A stretch of 64,000 bases of DNA from JBCCDY01 sp039030555 (GTDB taxonomy: Bacteria; Bacteroidota; Bacteroidia; Cytophagales; Cyclobacteriaceae), in NCBI GenBank assembly GCA_039030555.1, contig JBCCDY010000001.1, positions 124,001 through 188,000 of the forward strand. Reading direction: 5' to 3'. Made by a program: the position numbers and the translations under genes. Each line of letters begins with the position of its first letter. Positions within the stretch are counted from its first letter, which is position 1. The notes under the pieces are model-generated. The model was not told the origin of the DNA and ran no database searches. It was given only the letters and a program-made list of their open reading frames with translations. Shown piece after piece: positions 36,230 to 45,326 of this stretch.

Positions 36230-36232
36230 AAG

Positions 36233-36535
36233 CTATTTTGATACGTTAAGCTTGATACTTTTCCGTTCGAGATTGATCAGGTCCAAAAGTAGATCGACGA
36301 TTGAATCTGTACCCCCCTTCAATTCTTTAATGTTGTGATTTAAAACTTTACCGCTTTCTAGCTGGAAAGCTATTTTCCGCTTCAATAATTCATGAGGGAA
36401 TTCGTAGATCATAATTTCAAGTATGGTTTTACCAAGTCCGTTAACATAGTTACAATTAATTTTCCAGGTGAGGTACCTGTAATCATTACTCATTTTATTG
36501 AGCAGGTCAATTATGGTGTAGTAGCGATTCATCAT
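36233..36535 (-). CDS. Hypothetical protein, 100 residues
   Basis: A soluble protein rich in Leu, Ile, Asn and Lys (MMNRYYTIIDLLNKMSNDYRYL at the start) with no signal or membrane helix. I do not recognise a family. The middle (LEIMIYEFPHELLKRKIAFQLESGK) looks like alternating strand and helix. It ends 3 bp from the outer-membrane gene stop and is the last of a leftward group with the two genes to its right. Confidence 0.55.
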   Translation of the reverse strand: MMNRYYTIIDLLNKMSNDYRYLTWKINCNYVNGLGKTILEIMIYEFPHELLKRKIAFQLESGKVLNHNIKELKGGTDSIVDLLLDLINLERKSIKLNVSK

Positions 36536-36601
36536 ACCATACTTTTTAAATCATTCGAAAAAACAAAAGAATGGTTGTGGTAAAGTCGTTATTTAATTGA
36601 C

Positions 36602-37291
36602 TTATTCAAAATTAGGCCCAAAATAAGAGTACGCATTTTGATCGAATTTATTAGCACTAATAATCTCTCTTTCATCTATAACGATCACAAAATCCATCTC
36701 ATTTAAATTGGCTAGCTGGTCGTCTAATTCTAATTTTTGGTATACATCAAGGTATTGAGTATTTAGCTCTACCTGTTTAGTTTTTTCATCTCTATATCCG
36801 CTAAAAGCTGGTAATACTGATATATACTCCATTTTAGTGGGTTTAGGGAGATTTACAATCCAGCCTACATAAATTTTTGAACTTTTTAAAGAAATGGAAA
36901 TCATGTGATCGTTTTCCCAAGATGACATCAATATTTTTTCCAGATTATTTCCCCTCCGATCAATCGCTCGAATAATCGCTTTTTTCTCATCCGTTATCAT
37001 GTTCAAAAAATGAGCTAAAATGACCGACAGTAACAGCGAAAGAAATGTAACTCCGGAATAATCAAGCGGCAATGGGTTTAAAGAAGATAATTTTTCAGTT
37101 GCTTCTGCGAAGAATGCATTAAATACTGCAAGAATAAAGAATGAAGTGACCAGAAGTAGACAACCCATTAAAGCTGAGTTAAAAATCAACTTCTGTCTAT
37201 CTAGACGTTGATTAAGGAATTTGGTATAATGAAATGTGATTAGAAAATAATATCCTCCGAGAAGCGGAAAGAGGAGCAGATTAAAGGGCAT
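36602..37291 (-). CDS. Hypothetical membrane protein, DUF6338-like
   Basis: The product has 229 residues. Three membrane helices in the first half (about 4-22, 38-60, 78-97) are followed by a cytoplasmic domain with a short strand-rich segment (KIYVGWIVNLPKPTKMEYISVLPAFSGYRDE). This topology, and the sentence-like strand order, resembles DUF6338 proteins, but the assignment is an impression. Its start overlaps the stop of the next gene at base 37291, so the two are coupled. Confidence 0.6.
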   Translation of the reverse strand: MPFNLLLFPLLGGYYFLITFHYTKFLNQRLDRQKLIFNSALMGCLLLVTSFFILAVFNAFFAEATEKLSSLNPLPLDYSGVTFLSLLLSVILAHFLNMITDEKKAIIRAIDRRGNNLEKILMSSWENDHMISISLKSSKIYVGWIVNLPKPTKMEYISVLPAFSGYRDEKTKQVELNTQYLDVYQKLELDDQLANLNEMDFVIVIDEREIISANKFDQNAYSYFGPNFE

Positions 37292-37473
37292 TATCCATCA
37301 TTCTCTGAAGGCTTCTGCTTCTTATTATCTTCTTCTTTAGCTTTAATCTCTTTGTAAATAGATGAATTCATTAAGGATTTTAACCTTTGTTTTCCGTGAT
37401 CTCCTTCAAAAATCTCCGAAGGCTTAATGTAAAGATCTCCTGAAAAAGTACTATACACCTTTAATTTATCCAT
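37291..37473 (-). CDS. Hypothetical small charged protein
   Basis: From ATG 37473 the product has 60 residues; a longer start at 37500 is possible but would abut the nfu stop directly. It is very charged toward the end (KEIKAKEEDNKKQKPSENDG). I do not recognise a family. The stop overlaps the start of the membrane protein gene, indicating one unit, possibly a small partner of that membrane protein. It lies just behind the Nfu gene on the same strand. Confidence 0.5.
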   Translation of the reverse strand: MDKLKVYSTFSGDLYIKPSEIFEGDHGKQRLKSLMNSSIYKEIKAKEEDNKKQKPSENDG

Positions 37474-37500
37474 ATAAGAAATATAGCAAAAATTATGCAA

Positions 37501-38100
37501 TTATACGCTTTCAGCCTCCACAGACTGGACTTCCGGAACCATTCTCTTTAATAAATTTTCGATACCTGCCTTAAGGGTAACCGTGGAGGACGGGCAGCCA
37601 CTGCACGATCCCTGTAATTGCACTTTTACTACACCTTCGTTAAACGATTGATATGTTATAGCCCCACCATCCTGCTCAACAGCTGGCTTAACATATTCGT
37701 CCAGCACAAACTTTATTTTTTGATCTAATTCCGATTCGTCTGATGCCAGCCCTTCCTTTTTCTCAACATCTTCTTTAATAAAATCATCAGACAAAAGTGG
37801 TTTTTGATCTTCCAGATGGTATTTGATGAATTCTTTCAGTTCATTTTGAACTTCCGGCCACTCTTTTTCTTCCGTTTTTGTGATCGTCACAAAGTTGGAC
37901 ATATAAAAAACCCTGTCTACATAATCGAAGTTTGAGAAAAGCTCTTTAGCAAGTGGTGCTTTTTCCGCGCTTGCTAAATCCGGGAAATCGTAGCTCTCCC
38001 CACTTTCTACCAGCATTTCGTTGGCTACAAACTTTAGGGAATTAGGATTAGGATTAGATTCGAAATATATATTTATGAATTTTTTTTCTGACGTTTCCAT
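37501..38100 (-). CDS. NifU-like (Nfu) Fe-S scaffold/carrier protein
   Basis: The product has 199 residues: an Nfu N-terminal domain (about 8-95, with ESNPNPNSLKFVANE) and a NifU C-terminal domain (about 120-195) with the CSGCPSS CxxC motif that holds a bridging [4Fe-4S] cluster. The combination is that of the eukaryotic and Bacteroidota Nfu. It would deliver clusters to client enzymes; in this window QueG, RimO and the GlcD-GlcF fusion are possible clients. A polar linker (KKEGLASDESELDQ) separates the domains. Confidence 0.93.
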   Translation of the reverse strand: METSEKKFINIYFESNPNPNSLKFVANEMLVESGESYDFPDLASAEKAPLAKELFSNFDYVDRVFYMSNFVTITKTEEKEWPEVQNELKEFIKYHLEDQKPLLSDDFIKEDVEKKEGLASDESELDQKIKFVLDEYVKPAVEQDGGAITYQSFNEGVVKVQLQGSCSGCPSSTVTLKAGIENLLKRMVPEVQSVEAESV

Positions 38101-38155
38101 ATCAAATTATTCTAAGTTTATTTATAACCAGTAGAAGATTGATTCTGTTCCATAT

Positions 38156-39604
38156 TTATGCATTAATCTCCTCCGCTATAGGTTGAACCACTGCTTCTTT
38201 TTCATATTCTAGTTCACCTTCAGAGGATGCAATCAATGTGCTTACGGTTGCATCGCCAGTCACGTTAACCACTGTTCTGCACATATCCAGAATCCGGTCA
38301 ACCGGGAATATAATGGCGATCCAAGCCGGATTTAACCCAACAGATTCCAGAACCAAAATCATTAATACCAGGCCTGCACTTGGAATTGCTGCCGCTCCAA
38401 TAGATGCAAGTGAAGCAGTCAAAATAATAACCAACTGCTGAGAGATTTCAAGATCAATCATATGTAATTGAGCCAATGAAATTACGGCTACGGCCTGATA
38501 TAAACTCGTACCATCCATATTTACCGTAGCACCTATGGGCAATACGAAACTGGTGATCTTTTCAGGGACTTTAATATTGTCGTGCATACACTTCATAGTA
38601 ACCGGCAAAGTTGCCACAGATGATGAAGTTGAAAATGCTGTGATCTGAGCATCTCTTATACCTTTCAGAAATCCGGAATAGCTGATCTTTTTAGTGATTA
38701 AGGAAATGATGGTTGGATATAAACCAAATACCAGAATAGCCAATCCAATCACCAAGACAAAGGAATACTGCCCAAGGAAAGCGAGCAACTCAAAGAATTT
38801 ATCAGGATCGGTACCAGCTGCTTTAACAATTTGACCCGCCATTAATGCAAAAACAAATACTGGCATAGCCTCCATCACGATCATAACCATTTTGACAAAA
38901 ATTTCATTCAACCCGTCCACTACATTGAAAACAGGTTTAGCTTTTTCGGGAGGAATGGAAACCAATACAATGCCGAAGAAAATTGCAAAAAATATAATTT
39001 GAAGCATCGAAGTATCGGCGAGGGCTTTGAACAAGTTTTCAGGTACTACGTCAACTAGGGGCTGCAAAGGGCCTTTTTGTTTGGTATTCTTTGCCTTCAT
39101 TAGCTTATCTTCTACCCACTCATTCTTTTCCGCTCTTCCTTCTTTTTCACGAACCTTTGCAACCAAATCGGAATTCTCGGGATCGCATGAAAGGCACATC
39201 TCATCTAGTTTTGGTACTCCTGGAGAGTTCTTTTGCCACAGCTCATAACTTATTCTAAATTCTTTTCTGATATCATCAGAGACCCGTGCACCTGGAGTAT
39301 ATAAATTCACTAAAATCATTCCCAGCGTGACTGCAGTTACCGTAGTGGTGATATAAAGTAGAAGCGTTTTCAAACCCATTCTACCCAATTTCTTAATGTC
39401 TTTTAAAGAAGCGACACCCGTGATTATGGAGAATAGAACCAGAGGTACAGCAATAAGCTTCAAAATATTAATGAAGATATCTCCAAAAGGCTTGATATAG
39501 TTTAGGGTAAACTCATTCCAGCCAAGTTTAACTGATAAAAAAGCATAGCCAGCACCAAGAATAAGGCCTATGATTACTTTAATGTGTAATGGAAGTTTCT
39601 TCAT
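38156..39604 (-). CDS. Dicarboxylate/amino acid:cation symporter (DAACS family)
   Basis: From ATG 39604 the product has 482 residues with eight membrane helices and re-entrant loops. AFSTSSSVATLPVTMKCMHDN is the serine-rich loop HP1, PIGATVNMDGTSLYQAVAVI the NMDGT transport motif, and the C-terminal helix carries DRILDMCRTVVNVTGDA with the DR...N...D residues that bind substrate and cation. A loop of about 70 residues between helices 3 and 4 (CLSCDPENS..., Lys/Glu rich) is longer than usual. An extension to 39700 overlaps aroC and is rejected. Confidence 0.92.
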   Translation of the reverse strand: MKKLPLHIKVIIGLILGAGYAFLSVKLGWNEFTLNYIKPFGDIFINILKLIAVPLVLFSIITGVASLKDIKKLGRMGLKTLLLYITTTVTAVTLGMILVNLYTPGARVSDDIRKEFRISYELWQKNSPGVPKLDEMCLSCDPENSDLVAKVREKEGRAEKNEWVEDKLMKAKNTKQKGPLQPLVDVVPENLFKALADTSMLQIIFFAIFFGIVLVSIPPEKAKPVFNVVDGLNEIFVKMVMIVMEAMPVFVFALMAGQIVKAAGTDPDKFFELLAFLGQYSFVLVIGLAILVFGLYPTIISLITKKISYSGFLKGIRDAQITAFSTSSSVATLPVTMKCMHDNIKVPEKITSFVLPIGATVNMDGTSLYQAVAVISLAQLHMIDLEISQQLVIILTASLASIGAAAIPSAGLVLMILVLESVGLNPAWIAIIFPVDRILDMCRTVVNVTGDATVSTLIASSEGELEYEKEAVVQPIAEEINA

Positions 39605-39606
39605 AT

Positions 39607-40683
39607 TTAAGCTTTTGTGGACTTTTGAATAAGATAGGAGTCCGCTATTACAAGCGCTGACATAGCTTCTACTATAGGCACTGCGCGAGGCACAACGCAA
39701 GGATCATGCCTTCCCTTTCCCTGAATAACCGTGGATTCGCCCTTCTCATTTATACTTTCCTGGTCATCCATAATGGTGGCCACAGGCTTGAAAGCAACAT
39801 TGAAATAAATATCTTCTCCATTGCTGATACCACCCTGGATACCTCCTGAATGGTTTGTCTTCGTTTTAACCTGGCCTTCTTCGGAATAGAACTGATCGTT
39901 ATGCTGAGAGCCGAACATAGATGCTCCGGCAAAACCACTTCCGTATTCGAATCCTTTAACCGCATTGATGGAAAGCATTGCTTTTCCTAACTCCGCATGT
40001 AACTTATCGAACACGGGTTGTCCTAAACCAACAGGCAATCCGGTTATTAAACCCGTAACAACTCCTCCGACGGTGTCCCTACTTCTTCTAACCTCATCGA
40101 TATAGTCGTACATTTTTTTAGCCAAGTCAGGGTCGGGGCACCTGACGTCATTATCTTCTGTTTTTGATAAATCAAGTTCCAGATAACTTTTTTCCAGCTT
40201 GATGTTACCAACCTGGGAAACATACGATCTGAAATCTATTCCGAAGCCTTTCAGAAAGATTTTTGCCACAGCCCCTGCAGCAACTCGGGCAGCAGTTTCC
40301 CGTGCCGAGCTTCTTCCTCCTCCTCGATAATCTCTGATTCCATATTTTTCCTGATAGGTATAATCGGCGTGGGAAGGACGAAATTTATCAGCTATGTGGG
40401 AGTAGTCCTTACTTTTAGCGTTTTGGTTCGGAATGAATATCGTTAAGGGTGTTCCGGTTGCCTTTCCTTCGAAAATCCCTGAAAGGATCTGAAAATCTTC
40501 ATTTTCCTTCCTTTGTGTCGTGATCTTTGACTGACCCGGCTTTCTACGTTGAAGTTCGGAATGAATGAACTGCTCATCGATCTCCAAGCCAGCCGGACAA
40601 CCATCGATGGTTACACCGATTCCAGCACCATGAGACTCTCCGAAAGTCGTTATTTTGAACAGATGGCCGTAAGAATTACTCAT
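39607..40683 (-). CDS. aroC: Chorismate synthase
   Basis: The product has 358 residues, full length. [19 protein letters not shown] at the N-terminus, [15 protein letters not shown] and [15 protein letters not shown] are conserved FMN and substrate segments; [16 protein letters not shown] ends the fold. AroC converts EPSP to chorismate with reduced FMN, the last step of the shikimate pathway. It ends 2 bp before the symporter start on the same strand, so the two are cotranscribed. No other aro gene is near. Confidence 0.97.
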   Translation of the reverse strand: MSNSYGHLFKITTFGESHGAGIGVTIDGCPAGLEIDEQFIHSELQRRKPGQSKITTQRKENEDFQILSGIFEGKATGTPLTIFIPNQNAKSKDYSHIADKFRPSHADYTYQEKYGIRDYRGGGRSSARETAARVAAGAVAKIFLKGFGIDFRSYVSQVGNIKLEKSYLELDLSKTEDNDVRCPDPDLAKKMYDYIDEVRRSRDTVGGVVTGLITGLPVGLGQPVFDKLHAELGKAMLSINAVKGFEYGSGFAGASMFGSQHNDQFYSEEGQVKTKTNHSGGIQGGISNGEDIYFNVAFKPVATIMDDQESINEKGESTVIQGKGRHDPCVVPRAVPIVEAMSALVIADSYLIQKSTKA

Positions 40684-40767
40684 TTAACGTTTAAAGAAGA
40701 CTCCAAAAATAGTCTTTTGAGTGATACTCCAAGCCACTAAAAATATTTTAAAGGAAAGAAAAGCACT

Positions 40768-42231
40768 TTACTTTTTAAAAATTACCCAAGCAGTAGCTAC
40801 GAGGAGAATCAAAATTATGATGTTTGATATAATCTGAAACTGGGTTTGGCCTCTAAACGATTTAAGCTCATTGTTTTTGAATTCCAAGCCATCGTAAAAC
40901 GAACCCATGTCATTTGAACTGATGTATTCATTCCTCCGACTTTCTCCTGTTACGTTTAGCACAACTTCAGACTTTAGTGTATCATACTGTTCTTCATAGG
41001 GATCAAAGTAGATCCATTCAAAATATTTACCTAGGTCAAACTCTCCAGGTTCGTTGGGTATCCCGAAATAACTAAATGATTTAGAGCCCATAACCCTGTT
41101 ATTGCTTCTTCTAATGTTCTGTCGAATGTTAGGGTCATAAAAATCAAAATACTCATCGCTATCTACATCTGGCTTATCAACAGCAGAAATATTTCCTTCT
41201 CCTTTTATTTCAAAGACATAATTAAAACTATCGCCCGTTTTTAAATTCCCGGAATTGATTTTTTCATCCAACCAAAAATTTCCTACTGCTACCTGATCTT
41301 TTAGTGGGTGCGCAGGCAATTCATTTACCTTCACCGTCCTTGGCCTGGTGTAGAATGTCTTAAAATCCTGCTGGCGATTCCTTCCAAAAAAACTAGGGTT
41401 CTTAGCCACTTTATATTTGATCATCTCCAGAGAAACTGATGGAAACTCAATGTCTTCAAGTGTTAATGGGTAGAATGTGGCTTGGTAGATTTTGTAACGG
41501 TTATAAGCTTTGTCCTTAAGCTGTACCATTTCCCCGTTTATGTTATCAATATTGAAATTTTCCTCCCAACAATTTGAAGGCTTAATTTTCTTCAAAATTT
41601 CTGTAAGCTGCTTTCCTGTTTCGTAGAATTGCAGAGGAGCCCTGCTGTTTTGAGGCACATAGAAAGATAAGGTTGTATTGAAGCCTTCTCCAAGATAAAC
41701 CTCTTCTTTATCAACAGTTAAAGCGAAGAATGCATCATCTTCTACCTCGACATATTCTTTAGGCTTATTACGTCCGAAAAAATCTTCGAAAGGGTCTCCG
41801 AAAGGATCATTTCCTCTTCTTCTCCTACTCTGGCGTTGTAGTGGAGGTCCTACTTTAATGGTCTTACCCTGTGCACTCACCTGCTTTCCATTAATCTCCA
41901 TTGTAAAAGAAGGAACCTGAAATTCTCCTTCCTGGGTGGGAGCATAATTCATGGTAATACTCTGGGATGACGATATCTGGCCATTAATGATATTAGTGGA
42001 TGATGATGACGATGTTCCTCTCTGTTGAAACTCATTAATCTCAGGGAATTTATCATAAGACCTTAACCTTCCATTACTAACCGTAACGGTTATCGTCCAG
42101 GCTTGATTAGACGCAACCTCACTCGGCCCCAATTCAATTTTTATTTCCTGAGCTAAGGATCTGTTAAAGAAACTTAACAAAATCATAAAACAAAGTCCTA
42201 AAATATACTTCAAGGCCTTAGCAACATTCAT
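40768..42231 (-). CDS. BatD-like aerotolerance family membrane protein
   Basis: The product has 487 residues. A signal peptide (about 1-27), repeated beta-rich domains, an Arg/Gly/Phe linker (RRRRGNDPFGDPFEDFFGR) and one C-terminal membrane helix (about 463-483) match BatD, which in Bacteroides forms a complex with BatA, B, C and E. Here it stands alone: neither neighbour is a bat gene nor a MoxR ATPase. Its role without partners is unknown. A TATTTTTG motif lies about 30 bp upstream. Confidence 0.85.
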   Translation of the reverse strand: MNVAKALKYILGLCFMILLSFFNRSLAQEIKIELGPSEVASNQAWTITVTVSNGRLRSYDKFPEINEFQQRGTSSSSSTNIINGQISSSQSITMNYAPTQEGEFQVPSFTMEINGKQVSAQGKTIKVGPPLQRQSRRRRGNDPFGDPFEDFFGRNKPKEYVEVEDDAFFALTVDKEEVYLGEGFNTTLSFYVPQNSRAPLQFYETGKQLTEILKKIKPSNCWEENFNIDNINGEMVQLKDKAYNRYKIYQATFYPLTLEDIEFPSVSLEMIKYKVAKNPSFFGRNRQQDFKTFYTRPRTVKVNELPAHPLKDQVAVGNFWLDEKINSGNLKTGDSFNYVFEIKGEGNISAVDKPDVDSDEYFDFYDPNIRQNIRRSNNRVMGSKSFSYFGIPNEPGEFDLGKYFEWIYFDPYEEQYDTLKSEVVLNVTGESRRNEYISSNDMGSFYDGLEFKNNELKSFRGQTQFQIISNIIILILLVATAWVIFKK

Positions 42232-42261
42232 ATTGGTCTTTTCTTAAAAAATTTTCAACTG

Positions 42262-42269
42262 CAAAAATA
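42262..42269 (-). promoter_or_regulatory. TAnnTTTG promoter motif for the BatD-like gene
   Basis: On the minus strand this reads TATTTTTG, matching the -7 consensus, and it lies about 31 bp before the BatD start. No -33 TTTG is visible. Confidence 0.4.
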
Positions 42270-42302
42270 AACTAAGTAAGTTTAGATTAAAACCTTCAAC
42301 TT

Positions 42303-42527
42303 ATGCAAACGTATGCATTAGTGTTAGTTAACCAACTTACTACAGCTATGCTTCAATATTTCAAGACGATTTTGAGGAAAGTGAGTTTCAGTAGGGAGCT
42401 TTTCGAAAAAGAATTGAGAAAAGCCATCAAATCTCTGATCACACAGGAGTTAGAAGAATTAAAGAAATGGTGCTTTAAGGAATTTGGAAGCAAATTTCAA
42501 CCCATACTGATTCGTAACTTTAGTTAA
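42303..42527 (+). CDS. Hypothetical small helical protein
   Basis: The product has 74 residues, predicted mostly helical (FEKELRKAIKSLITQELEELKKWCFKEFG). No signal or membrane segment is evident after the first 20 residues, which are mildly hydrophobic. The C-terminal half has regular leucine/charge spacing and could form a coiled coil. It lies between the divergent BatD gene and the convergent queG stop. Supported mainly by an open frame and codon pattern; the family is unrecognised. Confidence 0.5.
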   Translation: MQTYALVLVNQLTTAMLQYFKTILRKVSFSRELFEKELRKAIKSLITQELEELKKWCFKEFGSKFQPILIRNFS

Positions 42528-42536
42528 AAACCGAAA

Positions 42537-43499
42537 TTATTGATCACTTTGGAGGAACTTGATGTTCCTCCTTAAACCACCTAATTTAGTTCTCTTCACA
42601 GGAGATTTTTTGAATACCTTTTGAAATAGCTCTTCTGTCATTTCACGCCAATCGCTTTTAGTCATTCCTTCTAGTTCGGGGTGAAGCTTAAATGCAGATT
42701 CGTTATGTGGTTTTGAGAAACGATTCCAGGGACAGACATCCTGACAGATATCGCATCCAAACATCCAGTTGCCCATCTTACCTGTAAATTCTGATGGAAT
42801 CTCATCTTTCAATTCAATGGTTAGGTAAGAAATACATTTTGAGGCATCCAACTCATAAGGTTTCGGAAAAGCATCCGTCGGACATGCATCCATGCACCTA
42901 GTGCAGGTCCCACAGTAATCTTTTAAAGGTCCATCCGGTTCCAGGTCCAGATCAGAGATAATTTCAGCTAAAAAAAAGAAACTGCCCTGTTCTTTGTTAA
43001 TAAGTAAGGAATGTTTTCCGATCCACCCCAAGCCAGATTTTTTGGCCCATGCTCTTTCCATAACAGGTGCTGAATCCACAAAAACCCTCCCCTCAACTTC
43101 TCCAATCTCATTCCTGATCCTTTCAAGGAATAGCTTCAACTTCTCTTTTATGACGAAGTGATAATCCTTTCCGTAGGCGTATTTCGAAATTTTATACGTA
43201 TCCGACTGATTTAATTCTTCTTTGGGAAAGTAGTTATACAATAATGAAATCACCGATTTCGCTCCCGGAACCAAGTTGGTAGGATCAAGCCTTTTATCGA
43301 AATGCTTTTCCATGTAGGACATCTTTCCTTGGTATCCCTTTCTTAGCCAATCTTCCAACTTTGGAGCTTCCTCTTCTAGAAACTCAGCCTTCGAGATACC
43401 ACAAAAAGAGAAGCCTAATTCAGAGGATATTTCTTTTATATTATTACTTCTTGATGCTCTGGAGTTTGTTTTAGTTGAAATTTTGTTTCTCAGCATCAT
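42537..43499 (-). CDS. queG: Epoxyqueuosine reductase QueG
   Basis: The product has 320 residues. Two 4Fe-4S motifs are present, [16 protein letters not shown] and [13 protein letters not shown], with the cobalamin-binding domain before them ([15 protein letters not shown]). QueG reduces epoxyqueuosine to queuosine in tRNA anticodons. It is shorter than the E. coli form, lacking the HEAT-repeat C-terminus. It is separated from ruvB by the HEPN/MNT pair on the same strand, with 17 bp between it and the HEPN gene. Confidence 0.94.
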   Translation of the reverse strand: MMLRNKISTKTNSRASRSNNIKEISSELGFSFCGISKAEFLEEEAPKLEDWLRKGYQGKMSYMEKHFDKRLDPTNLVPGAKSVISLLYNYFPKEELNQSDTYKISKYAYGKDYHFVIKEKLKLFLERIRNEIGEVEGRVFVDSAPVMERAWAKKSGLGWIGKHSLLINKEQGSFFFLAEIISDLDLEPDGPLKDYCGTCTRCMDACPTDAFPKPYELDASKCISYLTIELKDEIPSEFTGKMGNWMFGCDICQDVCPWNRFSKPHNESAFKLHPELEGMTKSDWREMTEELFQKVFKKSPVKRTKLGGLRRNIKFLQSDQ

Positions 43500-43516
43500 C
43501 GTTGCTTAGTTAACAA

Positions 43517-43867
43517 TCAAAACTCTGGGTATGCATCTAAATCTATTTCTTGAATGGAGTTTTTTAATGTTGGAATATATTCTTGTTTGATATTCCAAAG
43601 AATTTCATAATCAACACCGAAGTATTCATGAATAATTACGTTTCTAAAACCTTTGATTCGAATCCAATTAATATTTGGGTAGTCTTTTTTCACTTCTTCA
43701 GGAATTCTACTCGAAGCCTCTCCAATTATTTCAAAATTTCTGACAACTGCGTCTATAGTTTTATCGTCTTTCAAAAAGTTTTTAAAACTCAAACCCTCTG
43801 TATATTTTTCAATTTTCTTAATACAGTCTAATATATCTTCTACTAACAATTCTAAGCTTCTAGACAT
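43517..43867 (-). CDS. HEPN-domain toxin (HepT-like, DUF86)
   Basis: The product has 116 residues. RNVIIHEY (R75-x4-H80, then Y82) is the catalytic RX4-6H motif of HEPN ribonucleases, and the surrounding helices FEIIGEASSRIPEEVKKDYPNINW match HepT/DUF86. Its start overlaps the MNT gene stop by 8 bp. In characterised pairs the HEPN toxin is inactivated by polyadenylylation at the Tyr of RX4HxY by the MNT partner; the motif here keeps that tyrosine. Confidence 0.88.
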   Translation of the reverse strand: MSRSLELLVEDILDCIKKIEKYTEGLSFKNFLKDDKTIDAVVRNFEIIGEASSRIPEEVKKDYPNINWIRIKGFRNVIIHEYFGVDYEILWNIKQEYIPTLKNSIQEIDLDAYPEF

Positions 43868-44153
43868 ATACTATATCTCGATTTAAGTAAGAAAAATACT
43901 TCGGTTTAATACCCTTTTTCGAAACAAGGTCTACCTGCATTCTCAATTTTTCCTGTAGCTCAATTGATAGATCAATAAAATTGACTCCCATAGGTTTTTT
44001 ATATTCCACCAATATATCTATGTCGCTATCTTCTCGCTGTTCTCCACGAGCATAGGAACCAAAAATACCAATCGACTTTAATGGGTATTTTTTAAATAAT
44101 TCCGCTTTATGATCCTTTAGAATACTTTTTATTTCCTCTAGCGTCCTCATCAT
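43860..44153 (-). CDS. Minimal nucleotidyltransferase antitoxin (MntA-like)
   Basis: The product has 97 residues. GSYARGE (32-38) and the metal pair D44 and D46 in SDIDILVEY form the GSxxxGxxxxxSDxD motif of MNT-type nucleotidyltransferases. It starts 3 bp after the ruvB stop and overlaps the HEPN gene by 8 bp. With the HEPN toxin it makes a type VII toxin-antitoxin pair, in which the antitoxin AMPylates the toxin. The module is inserted in the ruvB-queG transcription unit. Confidence 0.88.
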   Translation of the reverse strand: MMRTLEEIKSILKDHKAELFKKYPLKSIGIFGSYARGEQREDSDIDILVEYKKPMGVNFIDLSIELQEKLRMQVDLVSKKGIKPKYFSYLNRDIVYV

Positions 44154-44156
44154 TTT

Positions 44157-45185
44157 TCATTCAAATAAACTACCCAGTTTCCCAGGAGGGTTCTTTTTTA
44201 AATGTTTATACGCAAGTTCTGTGGCTTCCCTACCCCTTGAAGTCCTTTTAATATACCCCTCTTGAATCAAAAAGGGTTCATAAACCTCTTCTATGGTTTC
44301 GGCTTCTTCTCCGCAAGCTGTGGCAATAGTTCCCAAACCAACTGGGCCTCCATTAAATTTCTCAATGATGGTTGAGAGGATACGATTATCCATATCATCG
44401 AAACCATGCTCATCTACGTCAAGTGCTTTTAAAGCGAACTCTGCAATTTCTTTGGTCACTGTACCATCGCCTTTTATTTCTGCAAAATCCCTTGTCCTCC
44501 TCAAAAGCATGTTTGCAATCCTAGGTGTACCTCTGCTTCGCCTGGCTATTTCGAAAGCTGCGGTTTCCTTGATTGGGCATTTTAGTATTTCAGCGGATCG
44601 AATAACTATAGTAGTCAGGAGTTTTGAATCATAATACTCGAGACGTGCATTGATGCCGAAACGAGCCCTGAGCGGGGAAGTCAATAAGCCCGCTCTGGTT
44701 GTTGCTCCAACTAAGGTGAATGGGTTTAATGATATCTGGACTGTTCTGGCATTGGGGCCAGAATCCAGCATAATATCGATTTTATAGTCTTCCATTGCGG
44801 AATAGAGATACTCCTCAACTATTGGATTTAATCTGTGTATCTCATCTATAAAGAGAACATCGTTACCTTCCAGGTTGGTTAAGAGGCCAGCCAGGTCGCC
44901 CGGCTTATCCAGAACCGGCCCAGAGGTGACTTTCAAGCCAGAACCTAATTCATTGGCAATGATATGGGAGAGTGTGGTTTTACCCAGGCCTGGCGGTCCA
45001 TGCAACAAAACATGGTCGAGCGGCTCTTCTCTTTTTTTAGCAGCTAAAACAAAAACCTGAATATTATCAACAATTTTTCCTTGTCCGGAAAAATCATCGA
45101 AGCTTAAAGGTCTAAGTGCTTTTTCATACTCCTGGTCTTCGGAAGGTATTTCGTCTCCATCAGCACTTAGGTAATCTTCTCTCAT
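44157..45185 (-). CDS. ruvB: Holliday junction branch-migration helicase RuvB
   Basis: The product has 342 residues, full length. Walker [11 protein letters not shown], Walker B LFIDEIHR, sensor GATTRAGLL and the C-terminal winged helix ([28 protein letters not shown]) are all intact. RuvB is the hexameric motor that drives Holliday junction migration with RuvA. ruvA and ruvC are not in the window. The downstream genes follow within 3 bp. Confidence 0.97.
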   Translation of the reverse strand: MREDYLSADGDEIPSEDQEYEKALRPLSFDDFSGQGKIVDNIQVFVLAAKKREEPLDHVLLHGPPGLGKTTLSHIIANELGSGLKVTSGPVLDKPGDLAGLLTNLEGNDVLFIDEIHRLNPIVEEYLYSAMEDYKIDIMLDSGPNARTVQISLNPFTLVGATTRAGLLTSPLRARFGINARLEYYDSKLLTTIVIRSAEILKCPIKETAAFEIARRSRGTPRIANMLLRRTRDFAEIKGDGTVTKEIAEFALKALDVDEHGFDDMDNRILSTIIEKFNGGPVGLGTIATACGEEAETIEEVYEPFLIQEGYIKRTSRGREATELAYKHLKKNPPGKLGSLFE

Positions 45186-45195
45186 TCAATTCTAT

Positions 45196-45234
45196 CTTTA
45201 CTAAATTAAGTATTCAGTTTTTGAATTAGTAAAG
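45196..45234. repeat. Inverted repeat between ruvB and apbE
   Basis: CTTTACTAA (45196-45204) and TTAGTAAAG (45226-45234) form nine-base arms around a 21-base spacer in the divergent promoter region. Position and spacing would allow an operator, but an intergenic chance repeat in AT-rich DNA cannot be excluded. Confidence 0.3.
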
Positions 45235-45326
45235 TTAAGGAGAAAGATAGGAAGCTCCTCTTTCAATCGAAAAACTTAAGCTTTGCGCTTTGATGCCCTT
45301 AAATTAACTTGCGCAAAATGTAAAGT

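Noticed and set aside
39605..39700. A 32-residue N-terminal extension of the symporter gene overlapping aroC
   Set aside because: The extension ([12 protein letters not shown]...) lies wholly within aroC on the same strand in another frame and is unlike symporter N-termini. ATG at 39604 fits the family.
42551..42571. GGAGGAAC-TTGAT-GTTCCTCC stem near the end of queG as a terminator
   Set aside because: The stem lies inside the queG coding end and no T-tract follows on either strand. The symmetry follows from the codons for EELD-like residues and may be chance.
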